64,000 nt of DNA from contig JAVBMV010000005.1 in assembly GCA_031552145.1 (NCBI GenBank), positions 310,001 through 374,000 on the forward strand, given 5' to 3'. The translations under genes were made by a program, and so were the position numbers. The stretch is from JAVBMV01 sp031552145. Its GTDB lineage: Bacteria > Myxococcota > Myxococcia > Myxococcales > UBA5297. A model generated the notes under the pieces. The model was not told where the DNA came from and did not search any database. It saw only the letters and a program-made list of their open reading frames with translations. Below, in pieces: positions 40,001-49,700 of this stretch; positions within the stretch are counted from its first letter, which is position 1; each line of letters starts with the position of its first letter.

Positions 40001-41905
40001 CGTGAAGTAACCCGTCGTGCTCCCCTGGGCCTCCACGATGACGGCGTAGATGCCGCCCGTCAGGCGGAAGGCACTGGCACTCAATGGGCCGTCCGCGGTG
40101 GCCGCTTCGCAGGTGAGCTCCGTCAACAGGTCGCCGCAGTCGGAGCGAATGGCGAGCGCGGGCCTGAAGGGCGTGCCCTGATCCGGCGTCACGGTGACGG
40201 TCAGGTTGTGCTCCGCGCCGTCGGGAATCTCGACGTAGTAGACAAGTTCGCCGCCGCCGTCGCTGCAGGGAAGGGTCAGATCATCGGTCGCGGAGTGGGT
40301 GTGGGAAGCGCGCAGGAAGGGGGCGGCTACCGCGTCGGGCAGCGTCGCGCCCGAGTCGCAGTCCTCGTTCTCGACGAGCGGCACGGGCATGAACCGGAGC
40401 GTGAAGTCGCTCTCTCTGGGGAGTTCGCCCAGCGTGCCCAGGCTCACCCTGAGCAGCGCTGTCTTGCCCGCCTGGAGCGAGCTGATCGAGAGCGCGCCAT
40501 CGGCGCCGCAGAGCGTCTCCGCGCCGGCCTCCGCGCAGTTGTTCATGAGCGAGAAGCTGGGCTGCACGGCGAGGCCATAGGCGTCGTAGAGCGGCAGTGC
40601 GTCGACCTTGAGTCCCATCGCCTCGCTGGGTCGCAGGGCGAAGTAGATGTCGCCAGAGCCGGTGTGAGAGCAGGTGGCGGCGGCCTCGAAGGCCGCGCCG
40701 AGCGTCGAGCTGTCGAGGTAGATGACTGGCTGGGCCGCGTCGAGGTCGAGCACCGTCGCATCGGCACAAAGATCGTTGGCGGGCGCCAGCAGAGGCAGCA
40801 GCTCGGCCGTTATTGAGAGGAGCCCTGCCTCCGTGGTTCCGGGAGAGGGCGTGTCGATCCAAAGGTAGTAGATGCCCTCGTCGAGCAGCGCGATGAACTC
40901 CGCGAAGTCGGTCTCCCAGGTGGCCGCGGCGCAGGCGAGCTCCGTCCCGGCATCTTCGCAGCGCGAGCGAAGATGCACGAAGGGCTCGACGCGCTCATCG
41001 AGCGCGTCGGCGCGCACCTTGAGAAGACTGGGCTCTTTCACCTCGACCGAATAGACCAGATCGGCGCCGGTTCGAACTCCAGGACAGGTCCCATCGGTGC
41101 TCTGGGTGGCGAAGCGGGTGTCCACCTCGAAGTTGATGTAGCCGCCGATGGTGAGCAGCTCGGCGGGCGTGGCGCAGGTGTCGTTGGAGGGCGGGTGCGG
41201 CAGGGCGCAGCGGTTGTCGATACAGACGTTCGGTGCGCTGCACGGGCTTGCATATAGGGCACAGTCTTCGACGATGCGAACCGTATCGCAGAGGTCCCTG
41301 GCGATGAGCCTGCCGCAGTCCTTGTCGAGCCGCTCACAGAGATCGCGCGGCGACTCCTGCTTGCACCTGCATTGATTGGAGGCGCACTCCTGCGTCTGGG
41401 AGCAGCTCTCGCCGCAGTCGAAGTTCTGGACTCTGTCACACCGATCCGTGAAGCTCCCCGTGCCGCACTGTGCCCCCGCCAAGGCACAGAACTCCGCGGG
41501 GGAGGGCGACTCGCAGGTGCAGCGCCTGCTCTCTTCGTCGCAGGTGAAGGCGCCGGTGCAGGTCGCTCCGCACGCGACGCTGCGCTCCTCATCGCAGCGG
41601 TCGCGCAGCGTGTAGGTGCCGCATTCGGCATCCAGCTCCGCGCAGAGCTCGGCGTCGGTCGGAGGAAGACAGACGCACTTGAAGGAGTCGTCGCAGCGCT
41701 CCGTGCTCTTGCAGGTGCCGCAAGGCTCGCCGCACTTCGGGTCGTTGCCGCACTCCATCGAGCCGCACTCTTGAATGCATTCGCCAACGTCCGCGTCGCC
41801 GGTGTCAGGTGTGCTGCTGTCCGGCGTATAGCGGCCGACTGGCCCCTCCTTGCAAGAGGAGAGAGTGAAGAGAGAGCAGATCAGAAGGGCTTGTATCGAT
41901 CTCAT
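34040..41905 (-). CDS. Giant PPC-repeat lipoprotein B (17 repeats)
   Basis: 2621 residues. ATG at 41905 starts a lipoprotein signal peptide with lipobox LSSC; the open frame runs further up to 42253 but overlaps the FecR-like gene. After an Asp/Thr-rich linker comes a Cys-rich stalk of about 220 residues with CG(x)PCGTC and repeats such as SPAEFCALAGAQCGTGSFTD. Then come 17 tandem beta-sandwich repeats of about 140 residues with conserved (P)xNDxC, a GPD(L/V)VYxF-like strand, LYLRxxC and G(T/D)YYLWVDS. The repeat type matches PPC domains. The start overlaps the FecR stop by 1 nt (TAATG), so it is the last gene of an ECF sigma - FecR - lipoprotein operon. Likely a secreted or outer-surface filament or adhesin; no enzyme motif was seen. 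Confidence 0.92.
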   Translation of the reverse strand: MRSIQALLICSLFTLSSCKEGPVGRYTPDSSTPDTGDADVGECIQECGSMECGNDPKCGEPCGTCKSTERCDDSFKCVCLPPTDAELCAELDAECGTYTLRDRCDEERSVACGATCTGAFTCDEESRRCTCESPSPAEFCALAGAQCGTGSFTDRCDRVQNFDCGESCSQTQECASNQCRCKQESPRDLCERLDKDCGRLIARDLCDTVRIVEDCALYASPCSAPNVCIDNRCALPHPPSNDTCATPAELLTIGGYINFEVDTRFATQSTDGTCPGVRTGADLVYSVEVKEPSLLKVRADALDERVEPFVHLRSRCEDAGTELACAAATWETDFAEFIALLDEGIYYLWIDTPSPGTTEAGLLSITAELLPLLAPANDLCADATVLDLDAAQPVIYLDSSTLGAAFEAAATCSHTGSGDIYFALRPSEAMGLKVDALPLYDAYGLAVQPSFSLMNNCAEAGAETLCGADGALSISSLQAGKTALLRVSLGTLGELPRESDFTLRFMPVPLVENEDCDSGATLPDAVAAPFLRASHTHSATDDLTLPCSDGGGELVYYVEIPDGAEHNLTVTVTPDQGTPFRPALAIRSDCGDLLTELTCEAATADGPLSASAFRLTGGIYAVIVEAQGSTTGYFTLELSTPVRGTPPANDTCGGALPLSEHQEGSTVGANNDFQPSFLPRSGADVAWKFTVPAGETRAAVAYIEAKQSSPNYYPQIYIVQDCANVDDALAHGGGESTNMKERYQQLALASLGEGTYYLIVDGAEGSEGEYSLDFYQLPTGSNWTCGEAPLLTFTGNPPTARVVSSTQFGENVADSACVSEDVYWRYGIFPEGYTGRDLVWRIEPPAGTIKNIVVTAEALRGSNMVPVPALRTMCSDSRMDVFSELACGQVTLTPPTVMKAFKVAGGAPLYLWMSGASYDGAFSMEVQMTDAVISPFDQCDEGTLLTGFDPSGITIVEGDTSQATNGSSAPCDYSGNGGELVYHVNLAVPTSLKLSLEPAPGSSLVPVLYASSSCLLETHLGCRSASAPSPLDLELRHAEGDLYIFVDSMDSNSEGPFRLTLAATPSNPKPANDSCANTPPTLAPGLYRGLSTADARDDYRGLCEGYEAKHDGGDLVYAIEATETSMLTARVRRDAASVDFQPVVYIRSACESSAPSDEIACNVGLSGLASASGIVEEGTHYVIVDGVGGSYGSFDLELSLTPRGAVPETCAGAVELKFELGDTRIIDADTKGANGDASSTRLSLGNGPDLVYYFTLGEPALVAAELAFASIEGSAVLYLRDASCSSTDFSAELAAASSVDGGVARLSKELREGTYYLWVDSELPLRGAFQLRVTRADFPAGPPNNICANADAAPIAWAGNRGHVTGSVAHGTDHTSASCLADGESGPEAIFAIDVPQGAARSLTISLERTDESDAPWTPALYLRTACESQLAEDERGCASAPEGTLSLFLGHAALPRYYLYVDSATAQGGSFALTFEWGDAIADSCTPTSDIPRIALSGETVKVTGNTQNLTADLSAAACATEGPDAVYELVVPAGTTGKDLLVMMTFPEQQNLNPVVAVRPAGCALLEGEVCQEGINGQSILRLGAVAPGSYWVWLGGSYPFDAGNFEAEFTLVDSAQTLSGTCDAPIPLTLSNGTATIISDTNLGYSNVNPVCGNGWGIEREQVFSLQVSSAPAIVDLFVAPTPGSRFKPSLSAGLGECPYPGQPDNCVFARTPGTPVSLSVEVPSPQILYVLVDGASFDAIGEFALTARVRGSTNSQPNTCAAALPLFSSSSPSRAQVAGRIDAPSTNLSQGSCGAPQGMHGPEHVYAFTLTQAQRFSAKVLAQFAAPSLYLRHQNCSGAASDEHGCAMGKQYTSALTLASLPAGNWFLFVDTPFAESFGEYLLFAELGEALPSVPNSTCAAALPLALDPAGRASHWENEISRSENRTSASCLAANGPDHLFSVSAAGGKLITARVSAPGFAPIVSIRESCVDPLSEAACAATTIVGAGATATATTPSGATKDWYVIVDSPDSSGSGEFTLDVSVTDPPVRPSNDLCVEPFPSEAILSLSPGETRTLTGTLGDAAHDSHGQCGTMPGPDKVYLLRLTAPSLVTIDGLAAGFAPSVYLRTQCDDASAAASRGCRSAPSASEPLHLEAALAKAGDYYLWVDTAETVAAGSFWLDLRATAMSATLPTNDTCQGADELGLSGTVFAAHRDVNSSSPANLALANHNSTGTGPCEMALGRDLVYTFEVQPGHPIRFSASVTGTSFSPIIYLRSQCEGGDTLGKYGCARAAGPGEAAQVHYAHLPPGRYFLWVDSASLDDAGEFALDVLAEELPASAVTPGRANCSSPKELVFAGSAPRIATASGTFLLDSSESGATGTCSPFGDGLPGAGAMMGADEVFHFELTAPQQATLYAAADVNYVLYLRGHECRDTSMASEYGCRVGPSSTEPLVLPALAAGHWYLFIDLEGTEDVGSFTVKVELSEPTPAPVNDRCEGAIPLRMGEHLIASTLGATDDYAFGRRVDLANYCEGQYYAGNGPDVVFSYTAESAAPFSVSVDREAKGPNPSGAPESYYDPTVWIGTSCTELYSCVAATLGGASLPAQVRYPVVGQTYYIFVDGWAGTAGGFTISIESLTP

Positions 41906-43032
41906 TATTGGGCTCCGCTCGGTTTGGTGAAGGGAACGGTCGGTTGGGCTCGGCCGTGGTCGTGTTTCTGCTGGAGCTCCCGAACGACAGGGGCTCTTGG
42001 GTCGGAGGAGAACTTCTCGAGGAACGACGCGCAGGCCGAGACGACCTCCCGGCTGCGCAGCTCCTCCGCGAGGAGGGTCAGCTTCATGTAGGCCACCTCG
42101 GGCTCCAGGAAGCCATCCCTGAACTTCCGCTCGAAGCGCGTGGATTGTTCGATCGCCGCCCTCCGGTTGCCCGTGGCGCGATAGATGAGGGCGATAGCGA
42201 AGCTCGCGGTCTGGGCGGTGATGTCGTCGCCCTCCTCCAACGCCTCGAAGCATCTAATTTTTTCTCGGGCCGCGGCGAGGGTCTCGCAGAGGCGAAACCG
42301 CGCGCTCCGGCGCTCGTCGGCGGAGAGCTTCCTCGATGGAACGCCGAGCTCCCGGCGCTTGGTCTCATGTTCGTCGCGGACGAGCGCGGCGGGAAGCTGC
42401 GGCGCCACGAGCAGCTCGGTCGTTCGGAACCTCTCGCCCGAAGCGACGAGCCTGGAGCCATCGCCGATCTCGACACGGATCAGCCCCTCGATCACCTCGA
42501 GGGTGGAGCCCTCCGCTGTCACTGTGAGATCGAAGCGCGTCCCAACGATCACGAGCCTGAGGTGGGGGGTTTGAATGACGAAGGGCCGTCCCGGACTCTG
42601 TGGGGCGATCTCCGCCTGAAGGATGCCGCTGGTGAAGAGGAGCAGGCGCTCCGATTCCAGCTCCACCACCTCCAGCGCTCGTGCGGGCACTACCTCGAAG
42701 AGCCCTATGCCCGTGAGCTGTTGGAGCCTGTCTGCAGCCCCGCTATCGACCCGTCCGGCGATGGCTCGCGGCTCGGCGGCATTGCCGCGGCGCTCCTCCC
42801 CGCCAGAGAAGAGACCTCTGAACGTGACGAGGGCCACCATCGTCGCGATGCAGAGCGCGACAATCGCGCCGCGCCAGCCCCACGCGCTCATATGTGTCGA
42901 AGGGGAGCGCCATGGGCGGAGCGTCCGCGGCGCCTCATCCTCGAGCGCGCGGCGCATGTCCGCTACGCTCTGCTCGAGCCGCGCCTCTGCCTGGAGATAG
43001 AGCCGCTCCTCTTCATTCCTGCGATTCATCAT
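41905..43032 (-). CDS. FecR-like membrane regulator with TPR-like tail
   Basis: 375 residues from ATG 43032 (a second ATG follows directly at 43029); a longer frame to 43182 runs inside the sigma factor gene. A cytosolic N-terminus of about 45 residues precedes one transmembrane segment (near residues 48-66). A FecR domain follows: FVIQTPHLRLVIVGTRFDLT, STLEVIEGLIRVEIG and LVASGE. The C-terminal 120 residues are helical, like TPR or YbgF repeats (IALIYRATGNRRAAIEQSTR). FecR proteins control ECF sigma factors from the membrane, usually for a TonB receptor; here the partner gene encodes a giant lipoprotein instead. Overlaps the sigma gene by 20 nt and the lipoprotein gene by 1 nt. Confidence 0.85.
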   Translation of the reverse strand: MMNRRNEEERLYLQAEARLEQSVADMRRALEDEAPRTLRPWRSPSTHMSAWGWRGAIVALCIATMVALVTFRGLFSGGEERRGNAAEPRAIAGRVDSGAADRLQQLTGIGLFEVVPARALEVVELESERLLLFTSGILQAEIAPQSPGRPFVIQTPHLRLVIVGTRFDLTVTAEGSTLEVIEGLIRVEIGDGSRLVASGERFRTTELLVAPQLPAALVRDEHETKRRELGVPSRKLSADERRSARFRLCETLAAAREKIRCFEALEEGDDITAQTASFAIALIYRATGNRRAAIEQSTRFERKFRDGFLEPEVAYMKLTLLAEELRSREVVSACASFLEKFSSDPRAPVVRELQQKHDHGRAQPTVPFTKPSGAQ

Positions 43033-43609
43033 TGCCTCGAGGCCTCTGGGTGGAGGTGCTCTCGCGCTCTTTGAAGCGCTCGATGAGCGTCCGGCGCGCG
43101 TGAAAGTGGAGCTTATAGATCTGGCGAATGGAGCATCCGAGAGCGAGGGCCGCCTCTCCGGGAGGGAAGCCTTTGAGCTCAATCAGTATGAAGGCGAGGC
43201 GCCGCCGCTCTGGGAGCTGCTCGAGGCACGCCTCGAGATGGGCGAGCTCTTGCCGTTCGGAAGTCAGTCTCTCGGGCGTGAGGGTGTAGTCCTCGGCGGT
43301 ACGCAATGAGACGAGGCGTGCCTTCCTGCGGAACCAGAAGCGGCGCCTGGCGTTGAGCGCGAGGTGCGCCGCGAGCGTGCAGAGCCAGCCTCGGGGAGCG
43401 TCGCCGTTGAAGGTGTCATACTTCCTGAGGGCAAGGAGGAAGACCTCCTGGGCAAGGTCGGCGGCCTCCGCGCGCAGAGGTGGCCCCAGGAGCGCGTAGA
43501 GCAGGGACTGGATGTAGGCGCCGTGCTCCCGATAGAGCTTCTCGATTGCGCGCTCTCGGTCGGAGTCGAGCGCCACGCTCTTTTGGTTGGCGATGACCAT
43601 GCTCTCCAT
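43013..43609 (-). CDS. ECF-type RNA polymerase sigma factor
   Basis: 198 residues. Sigma region 2: LYREHGAYIQSLLYALLG, then DLAQEVFLLALRKYDTF and GWLCTLAAHLALNARRR. Region 4: LPERRRLAFILIELKGFPPG and ALGCSIRQIYKLHFHARRTL. There is no region 1.1 or 3, so it is an ECF sigma. ATG at 43609 is used; an in-frame ATG at 43600 with GGAG 5 nt upstream may be the true start. It overlaps the FecR-like gene, whose product probably holds it inactive until a surface signal arrives. A stable hairpin covers most of the predicted leader. Confidence 0.9.
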   Translation of the reverse strand: MESMVIANQKSVALDSDRERAIEKLYREHGAYIQSLLYALLGPPLRAEAADLAQEVFLLALRKYDTFNGDAPRGWLCTLAAHLALNARRRFWFRRKARLVSLRTAEDYTLTPERLTSERQELAHLEACLEQLPERRRLAFILIELKGFPPGEAALALGCSIRQIYKLHFHARRTLIERFKERESTSTQRPRGNDESQE

Positions 43610-43621
43610 GGAGGACCCTGG

Positions 43622-43672
43622 GCCTCCCGATCGCCGAGGATCGGGAGGCTGACCTCTCTATAGGTCGCGACC
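43622..43672 (-). promoter_or_regulatory. Leader hairpin and operator-like palindrome before sigma gene
   Basis: An 11-bp stem (43622-43632 with 43639-43649, 6-nt loop) ends 12 nt before the sigma ATG and contains the GGGAGG that could bind ribosomes. Upstream on the minus strand lie TATAGA (43656-43661), a plausible -10, and a perfect 10-bp palindrome GGTCGCGACC (43663-43672). Transcription from that -10 would begin about at the hairpin. The hairpin may instead terminate transcripts of the preceding giant gene, but no T-run follows it. Confidence 0.4.
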
Positions 43673-43736
43673 CAGGGTTTCTTTCCATGCCGGGCGCTTC
43701 TTTTTTGACGCATGCCCGGGGCGTCGCCGAGCGCGG

Positions 43737-46700
43737 CTACTGGACCAGCAGTTGGAACTCTCCCGCCGACGCGCCAAACATCGAGTCGACGACGATGTAG
43801 AAGACGTCGGTGGCGGCGGTGGGGGTGATGTTGTTCGTAGCGAGCACCTGGCCCGATGTCTCGTTGGAGCTCGTTTTGGAGGTCGCCAGCGAGGTTGTCG
43901 GGCAGGTGTTCTTGAAGACGAAGATAGAGGGGGCGAAGGCCGTCAGCGTCGTCACGGTCACCTTAAAGGGGGAGGTTGTCCCCGGCGCGAATGAGAAGAC
44001 CAGATCTCGGCCGGGGCCGATGTTGCTCGATGGATAGACCGTGTAGTCGTTCATGGCCGCGCGGGTGTCGCCGTAGAGCGGCACGTCCTTCTGTAGCGCG
44101 GTAGGCGCGGCGCAGGTGTCGTTTGCAGGGAGCGAGCCGGGCGTGACCTGCGCGAGCTCCAGGTCGAAGAGGGTCTCTCCGGTAGGCGCCGAGGCCGAGT
44201 CGATGAAGAGGTAGTATGTGCCGGCGGCGAGCGCCGGAGTGCTGAGGAACTGCGACGCGCCATTCGCGGTGACGCAGAGCACCTCATTCGCCGCGCCCGA
44301 GGTGGCGCAGCTCTTCCGCACATAGATGGTCGGAGAGAAGTTGCCCTTTACGCCAGTCGCGGGGGCGGTGACCCTGAACTGCAGGCTCTTGGCCTCGTCG
44401 ACCGCTACCTGGAAGGCGCGCTCTGTCCCGTTCATGGTGCCGCAAGAGCCGGTGTATGAGGCGAGCGCCAAGCGACGGCTCTGCGCCGTGAAGCTGGCGC
44501 GCCCGTTCTCGTCCCAGATCACGGGGGTTCCCGGGCAGGAGTCGGCCTGGAAGAGGGAGAGTTCCAGATCGAATGTCCCAAGCGTTCCTCTTATGGAACT
44601 CTGTCCCGCTTCGACGATGAGCAGGTAGGTGGTGCTCGCCTCCAGCTTCGTCTTGTAATCGAAGAGATCGATCTTTGAGATCTCCCCCTCTCCGACGGGA
44701 GAGGCAGCGGTGATCTCTGTTGTGACGGGACAGACCGCCTTGGCGAGTCGAACGATCGGGAAGAGATCGCGGCTCGGGAGCACCTTCACAGAGAAGTAGG
44801 CGGCAGAGTCGGTGGTAAAGGAGTAATAGAGTTCGCCGCCGGCGGTCGCCGCATAGTTGGAGCGCGCCCACGAGAGATCCTGGCCCGTGCGCGAGAAGGC
44901 TGCTGTGCCGCCGACCGCTGTGCCCAGGGAGTCGGGCGTGGCGCATTCGTTGTTCTCTGGAGCGGGCCTGTCTGACTCGACCTTTACGTCGAGCGCGAAG
45001 GTGCCGACGGTCGCGCTCTTCGTGTGGATCCACACATAGTAGTTGCCCGCCGCGAGATCGATTGCCCGCGCGATGGAGGAGCCGAAGAAGATGATGCCGT
45101 TGCAGGCCAGGTCGGTAGCGTCGGTGGTGCATCCGCTCTCGCTCCGCAGCGACACGGTGGCGGAGATAGTGTTCGCGCCCACCGCCGGGGTCAGCGTCAG
45201 CGAGACGGCGGACTTGGCAGCGAGGTTGAGCCGGTAGGCGACGTCGAAACCTGCGTTTGCGCCGCTGCAGGTGCTGACGCCCGCATCCAACGCGCCCTCG
45301 GTGGTGCCGAAGACTCTGCCGACCATGGCGCCATTGGCCGAGTAGGTTTCGATCGGCCTGAGCGCCGAAGCGCCGGAGCAACTACTGCTACTGGATGTGA
45401 GCCTGCGCACGCGCAGAGAGAAGCGCCCCGCCTCCGCTGCCGCCCCCACTGCGACGATGTAGGTTGTACCGGCTTCGAGGAGGGGCGAAGAGGCGAGCGC
45501 CACTCCGTTGGTCGAGGTGGAGCAGAGCAGCGAGCTCCCCGCGCAGCTTGAGGGGAGCAGCGCAAAGGCGGGGGAGAAGGTGGGATTGGTGGCGCTGCGT
45601 TCCACGGCGATGGAGACCATTCCCTCCTCGGCCAGCTGGAAGAAGTAGTAGGACTTGGGGCCCGCGATCGCCCCGCAACCATCTGCCGAGGTCGCTGTGC
45701 TGCCGGTGGTGTCCCCGACGACGAGCGCTTCACCATACTGGTCGAACTCGAGGGCGCTCGGTGTGGCACAGTCGAGATTCCCCTGTGGCGGCAGCGGCGG
45801 CGAGAGCTTTGCCTCTAGGAGATAGCCGCGGGGTGCGGGAGAGGTGCTGGCCGCCCCTACCCATAGAAAGTATTTTCCTGGCGGGAGCGCTTTTACGCCG
45901 AGTTGGGTCGTCTTGCCCGTGGCGCTCGAGGGGCAGGCTACCTCGTCGCCCGGATTGCTCGAGCCGCAGAGGCGCTGCAGCATGAGCGTCGGCTTCACGT
46001 TGAGGGCGGAGAGAGTATGTGAGACCTCCAGGTCGCGGATCCCCAGCGTGCGCGTGTCGATGCTATAGACGACGTCGGGCCTTATCGCCCCGCAGCTCGG
46101 TGTATAGGGGAGGTCCGCGACTGTGTCGGTGAGGGTGCCGGCGAGAGTCGCCCGACCCTCGTCGTCGAAGAGGATGGGCTGCGCGTCGGAGCACTTGTCG
46201 GGCTTGTCGACGGGGCTTCCCAGGGAGAGCTCGAGCGCGAAGGCGTCGCCTGTGCCATCGAGGCCGTCGACGAAGAGACTGTAGTCGCCCGGCTCGACGC
46301 GGTTGACGCTGAGCGCCGCCGTGCCATTGACGCCGGCGGCGCAGCCCAGCTCGTCGAGTGGCTCGAAGCTCTCGCAGTCCTCGGCGCGGCGCAGATAGAG
46401 CGCTGGAATGAAGTTTGGTGCCGCGCTGTCGCGCACGGCCTTCGCCGTCAGCCGTTTCCCGGCGTGCTGTGCGTCGATCGTGAAGCTGTAGACCCGCTCG
46501 CCGCCCGTCATGGCGCCGCAGCTACCGCCATCGTGGTCGGGAGCGCCATAGAGCGTCCCCGAGGCCGCCGCGCGCAGCGTGCCCGAGTCGAGCGTCAGAG
46601 GAATGGCGGTCGCGCAGGAACCCGCTTCGGCGTCGACGGGTACCGAGAGCTCCACGTTGAGGGCGAAGTCCCCCTCGAGATAGGGGCCCGCGTCGACCCA

Positions 46701-49700
46701 GAGCCAGTAGGTACCCGGCGCCAGGCTGCGCAAGCGAAGCCTCGCGGGGCCGCCATTGGCGGCCTGCGCGGTGGCCAGCTCGTCCGAGAGCGCGACACTG
46801 TCGCAGCTGCTTCTCAGGTAGAGAAGGGCGATGTCACTCATGCTCGTGAAGGCGAGCTCGGCGGTGACATCCCAGGTACCGGCGAGCTCGAGGCGATAGA
46901 CCAGGTCCTTCCCAGCGCCCTTCTCGAGTTGGCTCGACTGCCCGTGATCGCGCGATGCGGTGGTGCTGGAGTCGAACCGGAAGTCGGCGCCGTCGCCCGA
47001 GAGGCCCTGATCGGTGATCGCCTGCGCGGCGGCGCAGGAGTCGGGAAGCGTCAGGGTGGGCGAGAGCGTCAGCTCCAGATCGGCCTCGCCGCCGCTCAGG
47101 TTCATGCCGTCGGCGAAGAGGTAGTAGGTGGCCCCCTGCACGACGGTGGCAGTCGCGGTCGCTATGCCTCCCGCGCCGATCCCGCATCCCAGCTCGTCCG
47201 CGGCGGCGGTGGAGGCACAGTTTCCGTTCCTGATGTAGAGGGCAGGGTTGTAGGTGGGGCTGGTGGCGCGCCGGGCGAGCCGGGCGGTGAGGCGCCCCGC
47301 CTCGGCGAAGGAGAGTTTGTAGACGGTCTCTCCGCCATTCATGAGCGCCGAGAGATTCTCGCATCGCCCCGCGTAGTCATCGTGAGCCTGGGCGGTCGTG
47401 AGGCCTGACACGCTCTTGGAGCGCTCTCCCGCCGAGAAGCTGATGGGGAGCGCGCCGACGCAGAGGTCGTTCGCGGGGCGCGTGACGGGGGTGGTCGCCT
47501 CGAGCAACGCTGTGAGGGAGAAGCTTCCTTCGCTCTGGCGCGAGGCGGAGTCGACGAAGAGGAGGTAGGTGCCGGCGCCTGGATCGGTGAGGGTCAGCGT
47601 GGTGGTGGGGCTAGCGGTACCCTTGACGCACCGCCGCTCCGAGTAGGGAAGGTCGCAGGCGCGCCGCACATAGAGGACGGGGAGCAGCGTCTGCGTGCCG
47701 CTCGTGTCGGGCGTGGCGGTGAAGGTGACCTTGTATCCGTCATCGATGGAGAAGGAATAGATGAGTTCGGCGCCAGAGCGGCTGCCGCAGGAGCCGTCCG
47801 TCTCGGGAAGGCCCAGCCTCGTGTCGCCCTGAATTGCCTCGCCGGTGAGCGACAGCTCCCTCGGAGTGCCGAAGGGCGCGCAGGCGGCGTTCGTCGCCGG
47901 CGTGCCGGGCTCGCTGAGCGCGAGGTTCATCCTGAAGGGGCCGTCCTTGCCGGACGCGGAAGAGCCGTCGACGATCAGGCCGTAGGTGCCCGGGGAGAGC
48001 CAGCGGATAGTCTGCACCGAAGGAATGGCAGTGCTCTTGCTGTCGCAGCTCACCTCCGTCCGCACGTCGCCGCACGTCCTCCGGAGCGATACCACCGGCG
48101 CAAAGGGCGACGAGGCGAGGGGCTCCACAGAGATCGATAGGTCACTCTGTCCTCCTTCGGGGATCGTCACGGAAAAGTAGAGTTCCTTGCCGGTACCGGT
48201 GTTGCAGCCGCTCTCAGTCAGCTTCACTCCGAAGGAGGTATCCGAGATGACCTGGGCCGTCCCATCCTGCTCGAAGTTGATGGGGCGCGCGGCGCTGCAG
48301 CTGAGGTTGTTGGGCTTGTCGAGCACGCTGACGTCGAGGGTGAAGCTCCCCTCGGAGTAATGCGTTCCTCCGACCAGCAAATAATAGCGGCCGGGTTTCG
48401 TAATCTCATGGCTAAAAGAGATCTTCCCGCCGACGAGGAAGGCATAGGCGCGCTCATCCTCCGTTTGCTCCCCGACACAGCGGGAGCGCAGCAACAGCGC
48501 CGGCACATAGTGCCCAACTTCGGTTGGCTCGACCGATGCCGTGACCAGCGCCGGAGTCTCGAGAAGGAAGGTGTAGACGATGTCGGGGCCATTGATCGCC
48601 GCGATCTGACTCGGGAGGCGATCCTGAGAGGCATCGTAGGTGCTCCCCGTAATCGTGACCGACCGCTTGGAGGCCGTCAGGCCCAGGTCGATCGCGTCGG
48701 CGCACGTATCATTGGAGGCCGCGCTCGCCGCCTCGGCGAGCGCGAAGTCGAGCCAGAAGGCGCCGCTCCAGAATACCTGCGCGTCCCCATGGGTGGGGTC
48801 GTTCGTAGTCTTGTTGCTGCTATCGATCCAGAGCCAGTAATCGCCCGGTGTCAGCGCGGGCATCCTCGCGTCGAGGGGAGTGGAGGCCTCGACAAAATCG
48901 CATCCGACCTCGCGTGTCCGCTCACCGCAGGCCGCGCGGATCGAGACGCTAGGCTGAACGAAAGAGCCGTCGGCCGGGGTGACCCTCACCTGCGCGCGCT
49001 TTGGCCCTCCCGGCGGCACGGTGAAGTGAAAGACGATATCGCCGCCGGTGTTGTCCTTCTTGCAGCTGCTGGAGGTGCTGAAGGGGGCGTGCTTCAGATC
49101 GGTGAGGAGGCGCTTGGCGCGCAGGGTCACTGGGTCGAGCACCAGCTCCTTGGCCTTCTCGCAGGAGAAGTTCTCGATCACCTCGGTGAGGCGCACCTCC
49201 AGCTCGAAGGTGGCATGCCCGCCGTTGGTCGCTTTGACCACCAAGTAGTGCCTCCCCGGGCCGAGCTTCGGCGCGACGAAGGCGCCGCTCTCGCGCGGCG
49301 CGCCGTCGGGAATCGACTCACGCGCGCACTCGGTGGAGCTCGGTAGGGGGCAGCCGGTGGCATGGAAGAGCACCAGCTCCCCCTCCGGTGAGAGGGCGGT
49401 CGATTGGGCTCGGGCCCAGAGCCCCACCTCGTGTCCGTCATCGACGTCGAAGGAGTAGAAGACGTCGGCGCCGTTGTAGACCCGCATGGAGTCCTCGGGC
49501 GGCGAGCAGACGAGCGCCCCGTCATCCGAGGCGCCCCGCGTGGTGCCTGCCTGGAAGGCTCGGTTGGAGGAGTCGAACTCCAGGGGGATCGCGCCGCCGC
49601 AGCGGTCATTTTCGGGAGTCTCGGCGGGTTCCTCCAGCATGAGCTCGATGCGCATCGGACCGGCGCCCTCCGCCGTGGCGCTGTCGACCCACAAAATATA

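Noticed and set aside
41906..42253. Upstream extension of giant lipoprotein B
   Set aside because: It lies inside the FecR-like gene in another frame and would bury the signal peptide.
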